5,892 nt of DNA from Cellulomonadaceae bacterium. GTDB taxonomy: Bacteria > Actinomycetota > Actinomycetes > Actinomycetales > Cellulomonadaceae. The stretch spans positions 1 to 5,892 of the forward strand of contig JAITCK010000086.1 in assembly GCA_031283115.1 (NCBI GenBank), given 5' to 3'. The position numbers and the translations under genes are program-made. Below the pieces are notes generated by a model. That model was not told the DNA's origin. It was given only the letters and a program-made list of their open reading frames with translations, and ran no database searches. Of this stretch, positions 1 through 5,892 are shown one piece after another. Numbering within the stretch: the stretch's first letter is position 1; each line of letters opens with the position of its first letter.

Positions 1-9
1 CTCTCCTCG
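1..9 (-). promoter_or_regulatory. Shine-Dalgarno-like end of a leader for a gene beyond the left edge
   Basis: Read on the minus strand, the last bases of the window are CGAGGAGAG, a good match to the anti-Shine-Dalgarno sequence. No start codon follows inside the window, so a minus-strand gene would have to begin within about ten bases beyond position 1. This is an inference from a short motif; the gene itself is not visible. Confidence 0.3.
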
Positions 10-91
10 CCACCACAACCACCGACAACGGCGGCGGGCATGTCAGGAGTCTAGAACATCCCACTGACAACTCTTTGTGGCCGCCCCAGTA

Positions 92-133
92 CACAACGGT
101 CAGGCAGCGCACAACATTCGTAGCCACCACAAC
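92..133. repeat. Three CACAAC boxes at exact 18-bp spacing
   Basis: CACAAC begins at 92, 110 and 128, and each copy fits CACAACNNTC. Three further ACAAC copies lie at 15, 25 and 67 without that spacing. On the minus strand the box reads GANNGTTGTG. The array lies downstream of the minus-strand tRNA and upstream of a putative minus-strand gene at the left edge, so a regulator-binding array is possible. The core is short and chance is not excluded. Confidence 0.3.
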
Positions 134-189
134 AATCGAAGTCTCAAGTTCTGGTCTGGTCGGGCAGGGTTGGAACTTCGTACATCAGG

Positions 190-263
190 TGGGCGCTGAG
201 GGACTCGAACCCCCGACATCTACGGTGTAAACGTAGCGCTCTAACCAACTGAGCTAAGCGCCC
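190..263 (-). tRNA. tRNA-Val, anticodon TAC
   Basis: The minus strand folds as a complete cloverleaf. The acceptor stem is GGGCGCT/AGCGCCC (7 bp), the D stem GCTC/GAGC, and the anticodon stem CTACG/CGTAG with loop TTTACAC. The variable loop is 5 nt, and the T arm is GGGGG-TTCGAGT-CCCTC with one G-U pair. The loop places TAC at positions 34-36, which reads valine codons GTA and GTG. The discriminator is A at 190. The bases after it are CCT, so CCA is not encoded and must be added by nucleotidyltransferase. The gene lies 53 bp downstream of the DUF3052 stop on the same strand and could be read from its own promoter or by read-through. Confidence 0.96.
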
Positions 264-296
264 CTGCGCAACCTCAACAAGGGCGCGCGGTGGGAC

Positions 297-302
297 AGTC
301 TA
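297..302 (-). promoter_or_regulatory. Possible -10 element for the tRNA-Val gene
   Basis: On the minus strand TAGACT (302 to 297) fits the actinobacterial TANNNT -10 pattern and lies 33 bases before the tRNA 5' end, a suitable distance for a short precursor leader. At 17 bp upstream I see no convincing -35 hexamer, so this is a weak call. Confidence 0.22.
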
Positions 303-316
303 CTACTTGACTGCTG

Positions 317-739
317 CTACCTTGACCGACCCTTGTTGTCGAGGCGGGTGGCCGACCATTGGGGGGCAATAGAAAAGGTGTTCATGGCGTGCAAGCCTGC
401 CGTGGTGGAGGCCTCTTGGATTTCCGCCAAGCCCACGTGTCCGTCCCGGCCTGCCTTGACGGTGAACAGCCAGACGGGGGCGCCGTCGTCGAGCACGGTC
501 AAGGCGTCGAGGAGCATGTCGGCGAGTTCGCCGTCGTCGGATCGCCACCAGACGATGACGGCGTCGGTGACGTCGTCGTAATCTTCGTCGGCCAGTTCGC
601 CGTCGATGATGTCTTCGATGTCGGCGCGCAGGTCGTCGTCTACGTCGTCATCCCAACCGAACTCTTGCACTACCTGACCTGAAGTGAAGCCGAGGCGGTC
701 TGCCGCGGATTCGTTCAGGCGGTCGTTCTGCTCTACCAC
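317..739 (-). CDS. DUF3052 family protein of unknown function
   Basis: This is a small acidic cytoplasmic protein of 140 residues with no signal peptide or membrane segment. It matches the DUF3052 family, whose members are commonly encoded next to aceE in Actinobacteria. Visible landmarks are an N-terminal LGF block followed by VQEFGWDDDVDDDLR (residues 24-38), a run of Asp/Glu to about residue 59, a hydrophobic VIVWWRSDDG core (61-70), and a second strand-like PVWLFTVKAGRDG (88-100). The tail contains MNTFSIAPQWSATRL (119-133), ending in TAG. The biochemical role of the family is unknown to me, and none is assigned here. Start choice: GTG at 739 gives the usual family beginning, MVEQN..., and AGGGAAGG lies upstream with a rather long 13-nt gap. 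An in-frame GTG at 769 would add ten residues but has no ribosome-binding site. The gene is divergent from aceE across a 274-bp spacer. The family call is firm; the start is less certain. Confidence 0.88.
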   Translation of the reverse strand: MVEQNDRLNESAADRLGFTSGQVVQEFGWDDDVDDDLRADIEDIIDGELADEDYDDVTDAVIVWWRSDDGELADMLLDALTVLDDGAPVWLFTVKAGRDGHVGLAEIQEASTTAGLHAMNTFSIAPQWSATRLDNKGRSR

Positions 740-1002
740 GGGGTCTATCGTTCCTTCCCTTGCTTGCACACGTCACAGTGGTGGCGCGTCTCGCGCGGAA
801 TCCCCGCGCAAACTAATCGTGGCACGCCCGCCTCATCTGCGTCGCCGTTGATGCTCTCGCGTGTCGCCGCCACTCAAACGTGACCAACCTGACAACTCAA
901 CGCGCCATGACCAGTGCCATACGGGACGGCACGTCGCGCGCGCTACCCCACAACTGAGCGACAATAGGGAGGTTCGCGCACCCGCACCCCTACGTCTTCA
1001 AC

Positions 1003-1007
1003 GAGGT
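1003..1007 (+). promoter_or_regulatory. aceE ribosome-binding site that fixes the GTG start
   Basis: GAGGT lies 6 nt before the GTG at 1014. It decides between this start and the in-frame GTG at 861, which would add 51 residues with no resemblance to the E1 family and has no purine-rich site in front of it. Confidence 0.75.
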
Positions 1008-1013
1008 AAACCC

Positions 1014-3788
1014 GTGGCACAGTATGACGACGCCGGCCCGCTCATCAACGGCCTGCTGAGCGCAGTCCCTGACATCGACCCTGACGAAACCCACGAATGG
1101 GTCGAATCTTTCGACGGTCTCATCGACGACAAGGGCGGCCCTCGCGCCCGCTACGTCATGCTCAACCTGCTGCGTCGCGCCCGAGAACGCAACGTGTCCA
1201 TTCCGGCGTCTTTCGCTACGCCGTACGTCAACACGATTGGTGTTCACGAGGAGCCCTACTACCCTGGTGACGAGGTGTTGGAGCGCCAGTACCGTCGCAT
1301 GATTCGCTGGAATGCTGCCGTCATGGTGACTCGTGCCCAGCGTCCCGGTTTGGGTGTGGGCGGCCACATTTCGTCGTACGCCTCAGCGGCGACCCTCTAC
1401 GAGGTGGGTCTCAACCACTTCTTCCGCGGCAAGGATCACCCTGGCGGCGGCGACCAAATCTTCTTCCAAGGCCACACTGCCCCCGGCATGTATGCCCGCG
1501 CCTTCCTTGAAGGTCGCGTCAGCGAAGACCAGTTGAAGGGCTTCCGTCAGGAGCATTCGTATGGCGGTCTCGGTAAGGGTCTGCCGTCATACCCGCACCC
1601 GCGTCTCATGCCGGACTTCTGGGAGTTCCCCACCGTGTCGATGGGTTTGGGTCCGGCTGAGGCCATCTACCAGGCCTGGACCAACAAGTACCTGCACAAC
1701 CGCGGTTTCAAAGACACCTCCCAGCAGGATGTGTGGGCTTACCTGGGCGACGGTGAAATGGATGAGCCGGAATCGCGGGGCCTCATCCAACTGGCCGCCC
1801 ACCAGGGCTTGGACAACCTCACTTTTGTTGTCAACTGTAACTTGCAGCGTCTTGACGGGCCTGTGCGCGGTAACGGCAAAATCATTCAGGAACTGGAAGC
1901 CCAGTTCAAGGGTGCTGGCTGGAATGTCATCAAGGTTATTTGGGGCCGTGAGTGGGATGCCCTGCTCAACGCCGACAAGGATCGTGCCCTAGTTCACCTG
2001 ATGAACACGACCCGTGACGGCGACTACCAGACCTACCGGGCCGAGTCGGGCGCCTACATTCGGGAAAACTTCTTCGGCCGCGACCCGCGTACTGCCGCCT
2101 TGGTCGCCAACATGACTGACGATGACATTTGGAACCTCAAGCGTGGTGGCCACGACTTCCGTAAGGTGTACGCCGCCTATGCTGCGGCCCGCGCCCACAC
2201 CGGCCAGCCCACCATCATCCTGGCGCAGACGGTCAAGGGGTACGGTCTCGGTTCTGGTTTCGCTGGCCGTAACGCCACCCACCAGATGAAGAAACTCAAA
2301 ACAAACGAGTTCATGCTGCTGCGTGACACCTTGCACCTGCCCATCACCGACGAGCAGTTGGAAGACCCCTACAACGCCCCCTTCTACAACCCTGGCATGG
2401 ACGACCCGGCCATCCAGTACATGATGGAGCGTCGCCGCCAGTTGGGTGGCTTTGTGCCGGAGCGCCGTCACCAGACCAAGCCGCTGGAACTGCCTGCGCA
2501 AAAGCATTACGACGCCCTCAAGTCGGGATCGGGTAAGCAGCAGGTGGCCACGACGATGGCCCTGGTTCGCCTGTTCAAGGACATCATCAAGGATGGCGAG
2601 TTCGGTAAGCGTATCGTCCCCATCATCCCTGATGAGGCCCGGACGTTCGGCCTGGAATCTATCTTCCCGTCGGCCAAAATCTTCAACACGAACGGTATGC
2701 ATTACACCCCGGTAGACCAGGCGTCGCTGATGCGTTACGCCGAATCGGAGTCGGGCCAGATTATGCACACCGGCATCAACGAGGCGGGTTCTGCTGCCGT
2801 CTTCCAGACGGTCGGCACCTCCTATGCGACCCTCGGCGAAACCCTCATCCCCTTCTACATCTTCTATTCGATGTTCGGTTTCCAGCGCACCGGCGACCAG
2901 TTCTGGGCTGCCGGCGACCAGATGACACGCGGTTTCATTGTCGGCGCGACCGCTGGGCGGACGACGTTGGCCGGTGAAGGTTTGCAGCACGCTGACGGTC
3001 ACTCGCCGCTGATTTCTGGCACCAACCACGCTATCGTCACCTACGACCCGGCTTACGCCTACGAAATCCGTCACATCGTCAAGGACGGTATTGAACGCAT
3101 GTACGGCCCGTCGTCCGATGGCGTCCACGAGGATGCGACTGGCCGCGACCAGAACGTCATGTACTACTTCACCGTCTACAACGAGCCGATCTCGCAGCCT
3201 GCAGAACCGGATGACGTGGACGTTCCCGGTATTCTCGGTGGTATCCACCGGGTGCTGGGTGCCGAGGGTGACGGCCCGCGCGTTTCGCTCATGGCGTCCG
3301 GTGTGGCTTTGCCGTGGGCTGAGCACGCCCGCGAACTGCTGCGCTCGGATTGGGGTGTGGCTGCCGACGTGTGGTCGGTGACGTCGTGGAACGAGTTGCG
3401 CCGTGACGGTGTGGCCGCCGACTTGGAGGCTCTGACTAACCCTGGCGTTACCCCGCGTGAAGCCTTCCTTACTTCACAGTTGCGGAATGCTGCCTCGACG
3501 GCCTTTGTGGCGACCTCTGACTTCGACCACCTAGTTCAAGACCAGGTTCGCAAGTGGGTTCCCGGTGACTACGAGGTGCTCGGGGCTGACGGCTTCGGCT
3601 TCAGTGACACCCGCGCTGCCGCCCGCCGCTACTTCCACATTGACAGCCACTCCATGGTTGTTCGTGCCCTGCAACTGCTGGCCCGCCGCGGCGAGGTCGA
3701 CCCTGGTTTGGCCCAGCAAGCTTTCGACAAGTACGACCTAAGCAACGTCAACGCCGGTACAAGCGGCAACGCCCTCGGCGAAGGCTGA
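1014..3788 (+). CDS. aceE: Pyruvate dehydrogenase E1 component (homodimeric type)
   Basis: This thiamine-diphosphate enzyme decarboxylates pyruvate and transfers the acetyl group to the lipoyl arm of the E2 subunit, feeding acetyl-CoA to the TCA cycle and lipid synthesis in the cytoplasm. The 924 residues suit actinobacterial AceE, slightly longer than the roughly 887 of E. coli. The thiamine-diphosphate motif is [10 protein letters not shown] from residue 245, closed by NCN at 274-276. By recalled alignment, residues equivalent to E. coli active-site positions are present: H118 (GGH), H154 (FQGH), H423 (in the THQMKK loop), D540-E541 (PDEARTFG), E590 (INEAGS) and H659 (LQHADGHS). The C-terminal domain ends with [11 protein letters not shown] and [15 protein letters not shown]. 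Start GTG is supported by GAGGT 6 nt upstream. No frameshift or missing catalytic residue is seen. The stop codon overlaps the first copy of an 11-bp palindrome, and a stem-loop cluster follows. Confidence 0.97.
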   Translation: MAQYDDAGPLINGLLSAVPDIDPDETHEWVESFDGLIDDKGGPRARYVMLNLLRRARERNVSIPASFATPYVNTIGVHEEPYYPGDEVLERQYRRMIRWNAAVMVTRAQRPGLGVGGHISSYASAATLYEVGLNHFFRGKDHPGGGDQIFFQGHTAPGMYARAFLEGRVSEDQLKGFRQEHSYGGLGKGLPSYPHPRLMPDFWEFPTVSMGLGPAEAIYQAWTNKYLHNRGFKDTSQQDVWAYLGDGEMDEPESRGLIQLAAHQGLDNLTFVVNCNLQRLDGPVRGNGKIIQELEAQFKGAGWNVIKVIWGREWDALLNADKDRALVHLMNTTRDGDYQTYRAESGAYIRENFFGRDPRTAALVANMTDDDIWNLKRGGHDFRKVYAAYAAARAHTGQPTIILAQTVKGYGLGSGFAGRNATHQMKKLKTNEFMLLRDTLHLPITDEQLEDPYNAPFYNPGMDDPAIQYMMERRRQLGGFVPERRHQTKPLELPAQKHYDALKSGSGKQQVATTMALVRLFKDIIKDGEFGKRIVPIIPDEARTFGLESIFPSAKIFNTNGMHYTPVDQASLMRYAESESGQIMHTGINEAGSAAVFQTVGTSYATLGETLIPFYIFYSMFGFQRTGDQFWAAGDQMTRGFIVGATAGRTTLAGEGLQHADGHSPLISGTNHAIVTYDPAYAYEIRHIVKDGIERMYGPSSDGVHEDATGRDQNVMYYFTVYNEPISQPAEPDDVDVPGILGGIHRVLGAEGDGPRVSLMASGVALPWAEHARELLRSDWGVAADVWSVTSWNELRRDGVAADLEALTNPGVTPREAFLTSQLRNAASTAFVATSDFDHLVQDQVRKWVPGDYEVLGADGFGFSDTRAAARRYFHIDSHSMVVRALQLLARRGEVDPGLAQQAFDKYDLSNVNAGTSGNALGEG

Positions 3789-3792
3789 GCCT
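3782..3792. repeat. Palindrome AGGCTGAGCCT, copy 1
   Basis: This is a perfect 5+1+5 palindrome that spans the aceE TGA codon (3786-3788). An identical 11-bp copy occurs at 3848-3858, 66 bp downstream. The two copies could be binding sites for a dimeric regulator or parts of alternative RNA folds; the sequence does not decide between these. Confidence 0.45.
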
Positions 3793-3805
3793 CGCGCCCT
3801 GGGGT

Positions 3806-3838
3806 CCCCGCGAGTTTGTGCACAGCAAAGTCGCGGGG
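3806..3838 (+). terminator. Stem-loop after aceE, probable U-less terminator
   Basis: CCCCGCGA (3806-3813) pairs perfectly with TCGCGGGG (3831-3838). Inside it, after a single G/G mismatch, TTTG (3815-3818) pairs with CAAA (3826-3829) around a 7-nt loop. It starts 17 nt after the aceE stop. No T-run follows, which is common for actinobacterial terminator-like hairpins, so termination is likely but not shown. Upstream CTCGCG (3791-3796) could instead pair with CGCGAG (3809-3814) and disrupt this stem. Confidence 0.6.
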
Positions 3839-3847
3839 TGAGGGCGG

Positions 3848-3858
3848 AGGCTGAGCCT
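3848..3858. repeat. Palindrome AGGCTGAGCCT, copy 2
   Basis: This is the second identical copy of the palindrome found over the aceE stop codon. Its right arm (GCCTT, 3855-3859) can also pair with AAGGC at 3874-3878, which would compete with the stem-loop beginning at 3875. Confidence 0.45.
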
Positions 3859-3874
3859 TTCGGGGTGGGGGTGA

Positions 3875-3898
3875 AGGCTTGGCATTCTTGCAAAGCCT
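3875..3898 (+). other. Stem-loop in the aceE-regulator spacer
   Basis: AGGCTT (3875-3880) pairs with AAGCCT (3893-3898). After a G/A mismatch, GCA (3882-3884) pairs with TGC (3889-3891) around the tetraloop TTCT. It abuts the longer hairpin that starts at 3899. It may be part of a multi-hairpin terminator or a leader RNA structure; no T-run follows. Confidence 0.5.
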
Positions 3899-3946
3899 CA
3901 TGCTTACGGGCCGTGTCATCCTCTGATGGCGCGGCCCACAAGCATG
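3899..3946 (+). other. 48-nt near-perfect hairpin upstream of the regulator gene
   Basis: The stem is built of CATGCTT/AAGCATG (7 bp), a symmetric AC/AC internal loop, GGGCCG/CGGCCC (6 bp), TGT/GCG (one G-C and two G-U pairs) and CATC/GATG (4 bp), closed by the tetraloop CTCT at 3921-3924. This gives 20 base pairs. At DNA level the outer blocks are perfect inverted repeats. No T-run follows. It ends 83 bp before the regulator ATG. It could be a terminator, a mobile palindromic element, or a regulatory structure; I cannot tell which. Confidence 0.6.
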
Positions 3947-4016
3947 TTGCGATCAAACCGGGACAGTTTGTGGGGTTCCAACAAGACTCACCTCGCGCGC
4001 TTACCACGCTTCGCCC

Positions 4017-4022
4017 TACTCT
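4017..4022 (+). promoter_or_regulatory. Possible -10 element for a leaderless regulator transcript
   Basis: TACTCT fits TANNNT and ends 7 nt before the A of the ATG at 4030, the distance expected if transcription starts at the start codon. No ribosome-binding site precedes that ATG, which agrees with a leaderless mRNA. No -35 hexamer is recognisable, so the call rests on the -10 pattern and its spacing. Confidence 0.3.
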
Positions 4023-4029
4023 TGATGAT

Positions 4030-5238
4030 ATGTCAAAGACTGGTGGGGCTTCGTCCATCGCAGGGCAGCCTGGCCCGGCACATCCTGAACAAGTGCAGCG
4101 GGTACGTGACGCTGTCGGCTTCCTCGCCACGGCGGCCCTGCGCCGCATCGACGAGGAACTGCCCTGGTACCGGAACCTGTCCAAAAAGGACAGGTCTTAC
4201 GTGGGCCTGGTCGCCCAGGCGGGCATCACCTCGTTTGTCACCTGGTTTGAGAACCCTTCCGGCGCCCCCTCCGACGTCAACGCCATGTTCGCTGCCGCCC
4301 CCCGCGAACTGACCCGATCCATCTCCCTGCAACACACCCTGCAACTGGTTCGCGCCATCGTCGACGTGGTCGAACACAACGCCGACCGTCTAGCCGAACC
4401 CGGCCACGAACGTGACGTGCGCGAAGCCGTGCTCCGCTACTCCCGCGAAGTGGCCTTCTCCGCCGCCGACGTATACGCCCGGTCTGCCGAACAGCGCGGC
4501 GCCTGGGATGCCCGCCTCGAAGCCCTAGCCGTGGACGCTATCGTGCGCGGCGATACCGGCGATGTTGTCCGCTCCCGTGTCGCAGCCCTCGGCTGGTCGG
4601 GCCAAGGCCAAGCCCTCGTCATCGTCGGCTCCTCACGGGCCCGCTTCACCGAAGAAGCCTCCGCCGAACTGCGCCGCGCAGCCGCCCGCACCACCGCCAA
4701 CGTTCTTGTAGGAATCCACGACGACCGCGTCATCGTCGTACTCGGCGCCACCAGCCCTGACGACGACCTGCTCGCTATCGCCACCACCGCCGCAACCAAG
4801 TTTGTTGACGTCGCCTCCATCGTCATCGGGCCCATGGTCGATTCCGTATCTGATGCCCCTGCATCGTGCGCCGCCGCGATGGCCGGCTTGTCGTCTATCG
4901 CCGCCTGGCCGCACGCCCCCTCCCCCGTGCTCGCCGACGACCTCCTGCCCGAGCGGGTTCTCACCGGCGACCGCGCAGCCGCCGCAACCCTGGTCGAGCA
5001 AGCCTACGAGCCGCTCAAAGAGTCCACGGGCGCCGTCTTGGAAACCCTGTCGTCCTACCTGGGCACGGGCCGATCCCTGGAAGCAGCCGCCCGCAACCTG
5101 TACGTCCACCCCAACACGGTCCGCTACCGCCTCAAAAAGGTCGCCGAACTCACCGGCTGGGATCCCCTAGACGCCCGCGAATCCTTCGTGTTGCAGATTG
5201 CGTTGGCCCTAGGCCACCTCGCCGACGCCGCCAAATAA
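4030..5238 (+). CDS. PucR-family transcriptional regulator, FasR-like
   Basis: This is a cytoplasmic DNA-binding protein of 402 residues. The N-terminal part (about 20-160) is mostly helical, with LPWYRNLSKKDRSYVGLVAQAG near its beginning. A middle part (about 165-300) resembles the degenerate GGDEF-like domain found in PucR/CdaR regulators. The C-terminal PucR helix-turn-helix is clear: SLEAAARNLYVHPNTVRYRL followed by KKVAELTG, about residues 349-376. The Mycobacterium homologue next to aceE (Rv2242) and Streptomyces FasR have this architecture and lie before fabD; FasR is reported to activate the fatty-acid synthase operon there. Control of fatty-acid genes here is therefore an inference by homology. 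Start: ATG 4030 gives the family N-terminus. The in-frame GTG at 3838 would translate through two strong hairpins, so I reject it. GC is about 70% in two counted lines, higher than in aceE. The gene ends 25 bp before cas6 instead of before fabD. Confidence 0.9.
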   Translation: MSKTGGASSIAGQPGPAHPEQVQRVRDAVGFLATAALRRIDEELPWYRNLSKKDRSYVGLVAQAGITSFVTWFENPSGAPSDVNAMFAAAPRELTRSISLQHTLQLVRAIVDVVEHNADRLAEPGHERDVREAVLRYSREVAFSAADVYARSAEQRGAWDARLEALAVDAIVRGDTGDVVRSRVAALGWSGQGQALVIVGSSRARFTEEASAELRRAAARTTANVLVGIHDDRVIVVLGATSPDDDLLAIATTAATKFVDVASIVIGPMVDSVSDAPASCAAAMAGLSSIAAWPHAPSPVLADDLLPERVLTGDRAAAATLVEQAYEPLKESTGAVLETLSSYLGTGRSLEAAARNLYVHPNTVRYRLKKVAELTGWDPLDARESFVLQIALALGHLADAAK

Positions 5239-5251
5239 CTCAGACATCAGT

Positions 5252-5255
5252 GAGG
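5252..5255 (+). promoter_or_regulatory. cas6 ribosome-binding site
   Basis: GAGG lies 8 nt before the ATG at 5264, good spacing. It lies in the 25-bp gap after the regulator stop and supports translation of the open frame that follows. Confidence 0.6.
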
Positions 5256-5263
5256 TTTCTCTC

Positions 5264-5892
5264 ATGCAACTGTCATCACTTGCCTTGACACTCCACTCGG
5301 ATAAAGCAATCGACCGCAGTTCCGTCTCCAGTTTTGGCCCGTATTTTCAGGGCGCCTTGATGGAGTTGGTTGATTCTGAGTATGTCGACCTTCTTCATTC
5401 AACTGCGGTCAATCCTTATAGTCAGCACGTCCGACTCGGCGGCGCTAAAGGCAGTGAAACGCCCCGGTCGGGCGCCAGTCTGCACTGGACTATCAACACC
5501 CTTGATGAGGATGCTGCCGCACACCTTCACGCCCCCTTCCTGGTCGATGCTGTGACGCAAGTTCAACTCAACACTCCCGGTCTCACCCTCGCCGTGAAGG
5601 AGGTGTCCACCCCGACCGTCCTACCGGAATCCCATCTCACAAACATTTTTTATTCGTCGACTCCGCCCAACAGGTTTCGTATCGAGTTTGTCACGCCGAC
5701 GGCTTTCAGGTCTCAGGGGCAGTATGTCTTCTGGCCGGATCCTCGACTCGTTGTTCAGAGCCTCGCATTGAAGCATTCCGCGTTGGCCAGCGGCGATGAG
5801 CCGGATGAAGACCTTATCGATGAGTTTGGGCGCGCAGTTCATATGACGTCCTACCATCTCGCCTCCCATCCGTTCGCTCTTGCTGGCAACCG
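5264..5892 (+). CDS. cas6: CRISPR-associated endoribonuclease Cas6, partial (3' end beyond window)
   Basis: This frame is open for 209 codons to the right edge with no stop, so the C-terminus is missing. Cas6 cleaves precursor CRISPR RNA within the repeats, giving guide RNAs for type I or type III effector complexes. Family signs are the start MQLSSLALTL, then YFQGALMELV (27-36) and LLHSTAVNPYSQHV (43-56). The later block FRIEFVTPTAFRSQG (138-152) with WPDPRLVVQSLALKH (157-171) is the hallmark of the second RAMP fold. Y27 and H45 sit where archaeal Cas6 has its catalytic Tyr and His; position 50, where Lys is frequent, is Asn. The family usually has about 220-300 residues, so some tens are likely missing, including the C-terminal glycine-rich loop. 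A GAGG site stands 8 nt before the ATG. GC is about 52% over 240 counted bases, against 70% in the preceding gene, which suggests separate origin. The CRISPR subtype cannot be told from this piece. Confidence 0.9.
   Translation, partial: MQLSSLALTLHSDKAIDRSSVSSFGPYFQGALMELVDSEYVDLLHSTAVNPYSQHVRLGGAKGSETPRSGASLHWTINTLDEDAAAHLHAPFLVDAVTQVQLNTPGLTLAVKEVSTPTVLPESHLTNIFYSSTPPNRFRIEFVTPTAFRSQGQYVFWPDPRLVVQSLALKHSALASGDEPDEDLIDEFGRAVHMTSYHLASHPFALAGN

Noticed and set aside
146..178. AAGTTC/GAACTT inverted repeat downstream of the tRNA
   Set aside because: Only 6 bp with a 21-nt loop and no T-run on the minus strand; too weak to call a terminator.
359..682. Plus-strand open frames opposite the DUF3052 gene
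   Set aside because: The plus-strand frames are antisense shadows; the minus frame carries the DUF3052 blocks such as EFGWDDD and VWWRSDDG.
793..809. Small GC hairpin GCGCGG/CCGCGC in the DUF3052-aceE spacer, near a TAGTTT (815-810, minus) that could be a -10
   Set aside because: A 6-bp GC-only stem is easily found by chance here, and the -10 candidate has no matching -35; not strong enough to list as a promoter or terminator.
861..1013. N-terminal extension of aceE from the in-frame GTG at 861
   Set aside because: The 51 extra residues do not resemble the E1 family, no ribosome-binding site precedes 861, while GTG 1014 has GAGGT at good spacing and gives a typical family length.
1989..3326. 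Long minus-strand open frame of 445 codons opposite aceE
   Set aside because: It is a shadow of aceE caused by high GC at third codon positions; the composition is rich in Arg, Val and Gly and shows no recognisable domain, while the plus frame is a clear E1.
3838..4029. N-terminal extension of the regulator from the in-frame GTG at 3838
   Set aside because: It would place two strong hairpins (3875-3898 and 3899-3946) inside the coding sequence and adds 64 residues with no family likeness.
5370..5869. Open frames at 5370-5555 (plus) and 5621-5869 (minus) within the right-hand region
   Set aside because: Both overlap the Cas6 frame that is open from 5264 to the edge and has coherent family motifs; neither alternative has a ribosome-binding site or recognisable protein.
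5239..5892. CRISPR repeat array inside the window
   Set aside because: I found no regularly spaced repeats of 25-40 bp; the sequence is a continuous open frame.

Overview
The window looks like chromosomal DNA of a high-GC Gram-positive bacterium (Actinomycetota). Reasons: the order DUF3052 protein / divergent aceE / PucR-type regulator, a homodimeric-type pyruvate dehydrogenase E1 of 924 residues, frequent GTG starts, and high GC (about 57% in one 60-base line counted in aceE, 70% in two lines counted in the regulator). I cannot name genus or species from the sequence.

Layout, left to right. Positions 1-189 hold no gene I can support, only a Shine-Dalgarno-like end at the left edge pointing to a minus-strand gene outside the window, and three CACAAC boxes spaced exactly 18 bp apart. 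A tRNA-Val (anticodon TAC) lies on the minus strand at 190-263, followed by a minus-strand DUF3052 gene (317-739). A 274-bp divergent spacer (740-1013), in which I see no confident promoter, separates it from aceE (1014-3788, plus). A 241-bp spacer (3789-4029) is dense in inverted repeats: three consecutive stem-loops, one of them a 48-nt near-perfect hairpin, plus two copies of an 11-bp palindrome. Then comes a PucR/FasR-like regulator (4030-5238, plus). Only 25 bp later a plus-strand gene starts at 5264 and is still open at the right edge (5892). It reads as the N-terminal 209 residues of a Cas6 CRISPR RNA endoribonuclease.

How it fits together: aceE makes acetyl-CoA from pyruvate. The regulator resembles the gene that in Mycobacterium and Streptomyces sits next to fabD and the type II fatty-acid synthase genes, so the left part is the familiar acetyl-CoA/fatty-acid neighbourhood. 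The gene normally expected next, fabD, is not there. A CRISPR-associated gene of clearly lower GC (about 52% over 240 counted bases) begins instead, which suggests that a CRISPR-Cas module was inserted just behind the regulator. No CRISPR repeats lie inside the window, and the system type cannot be decided from cas6 alone.
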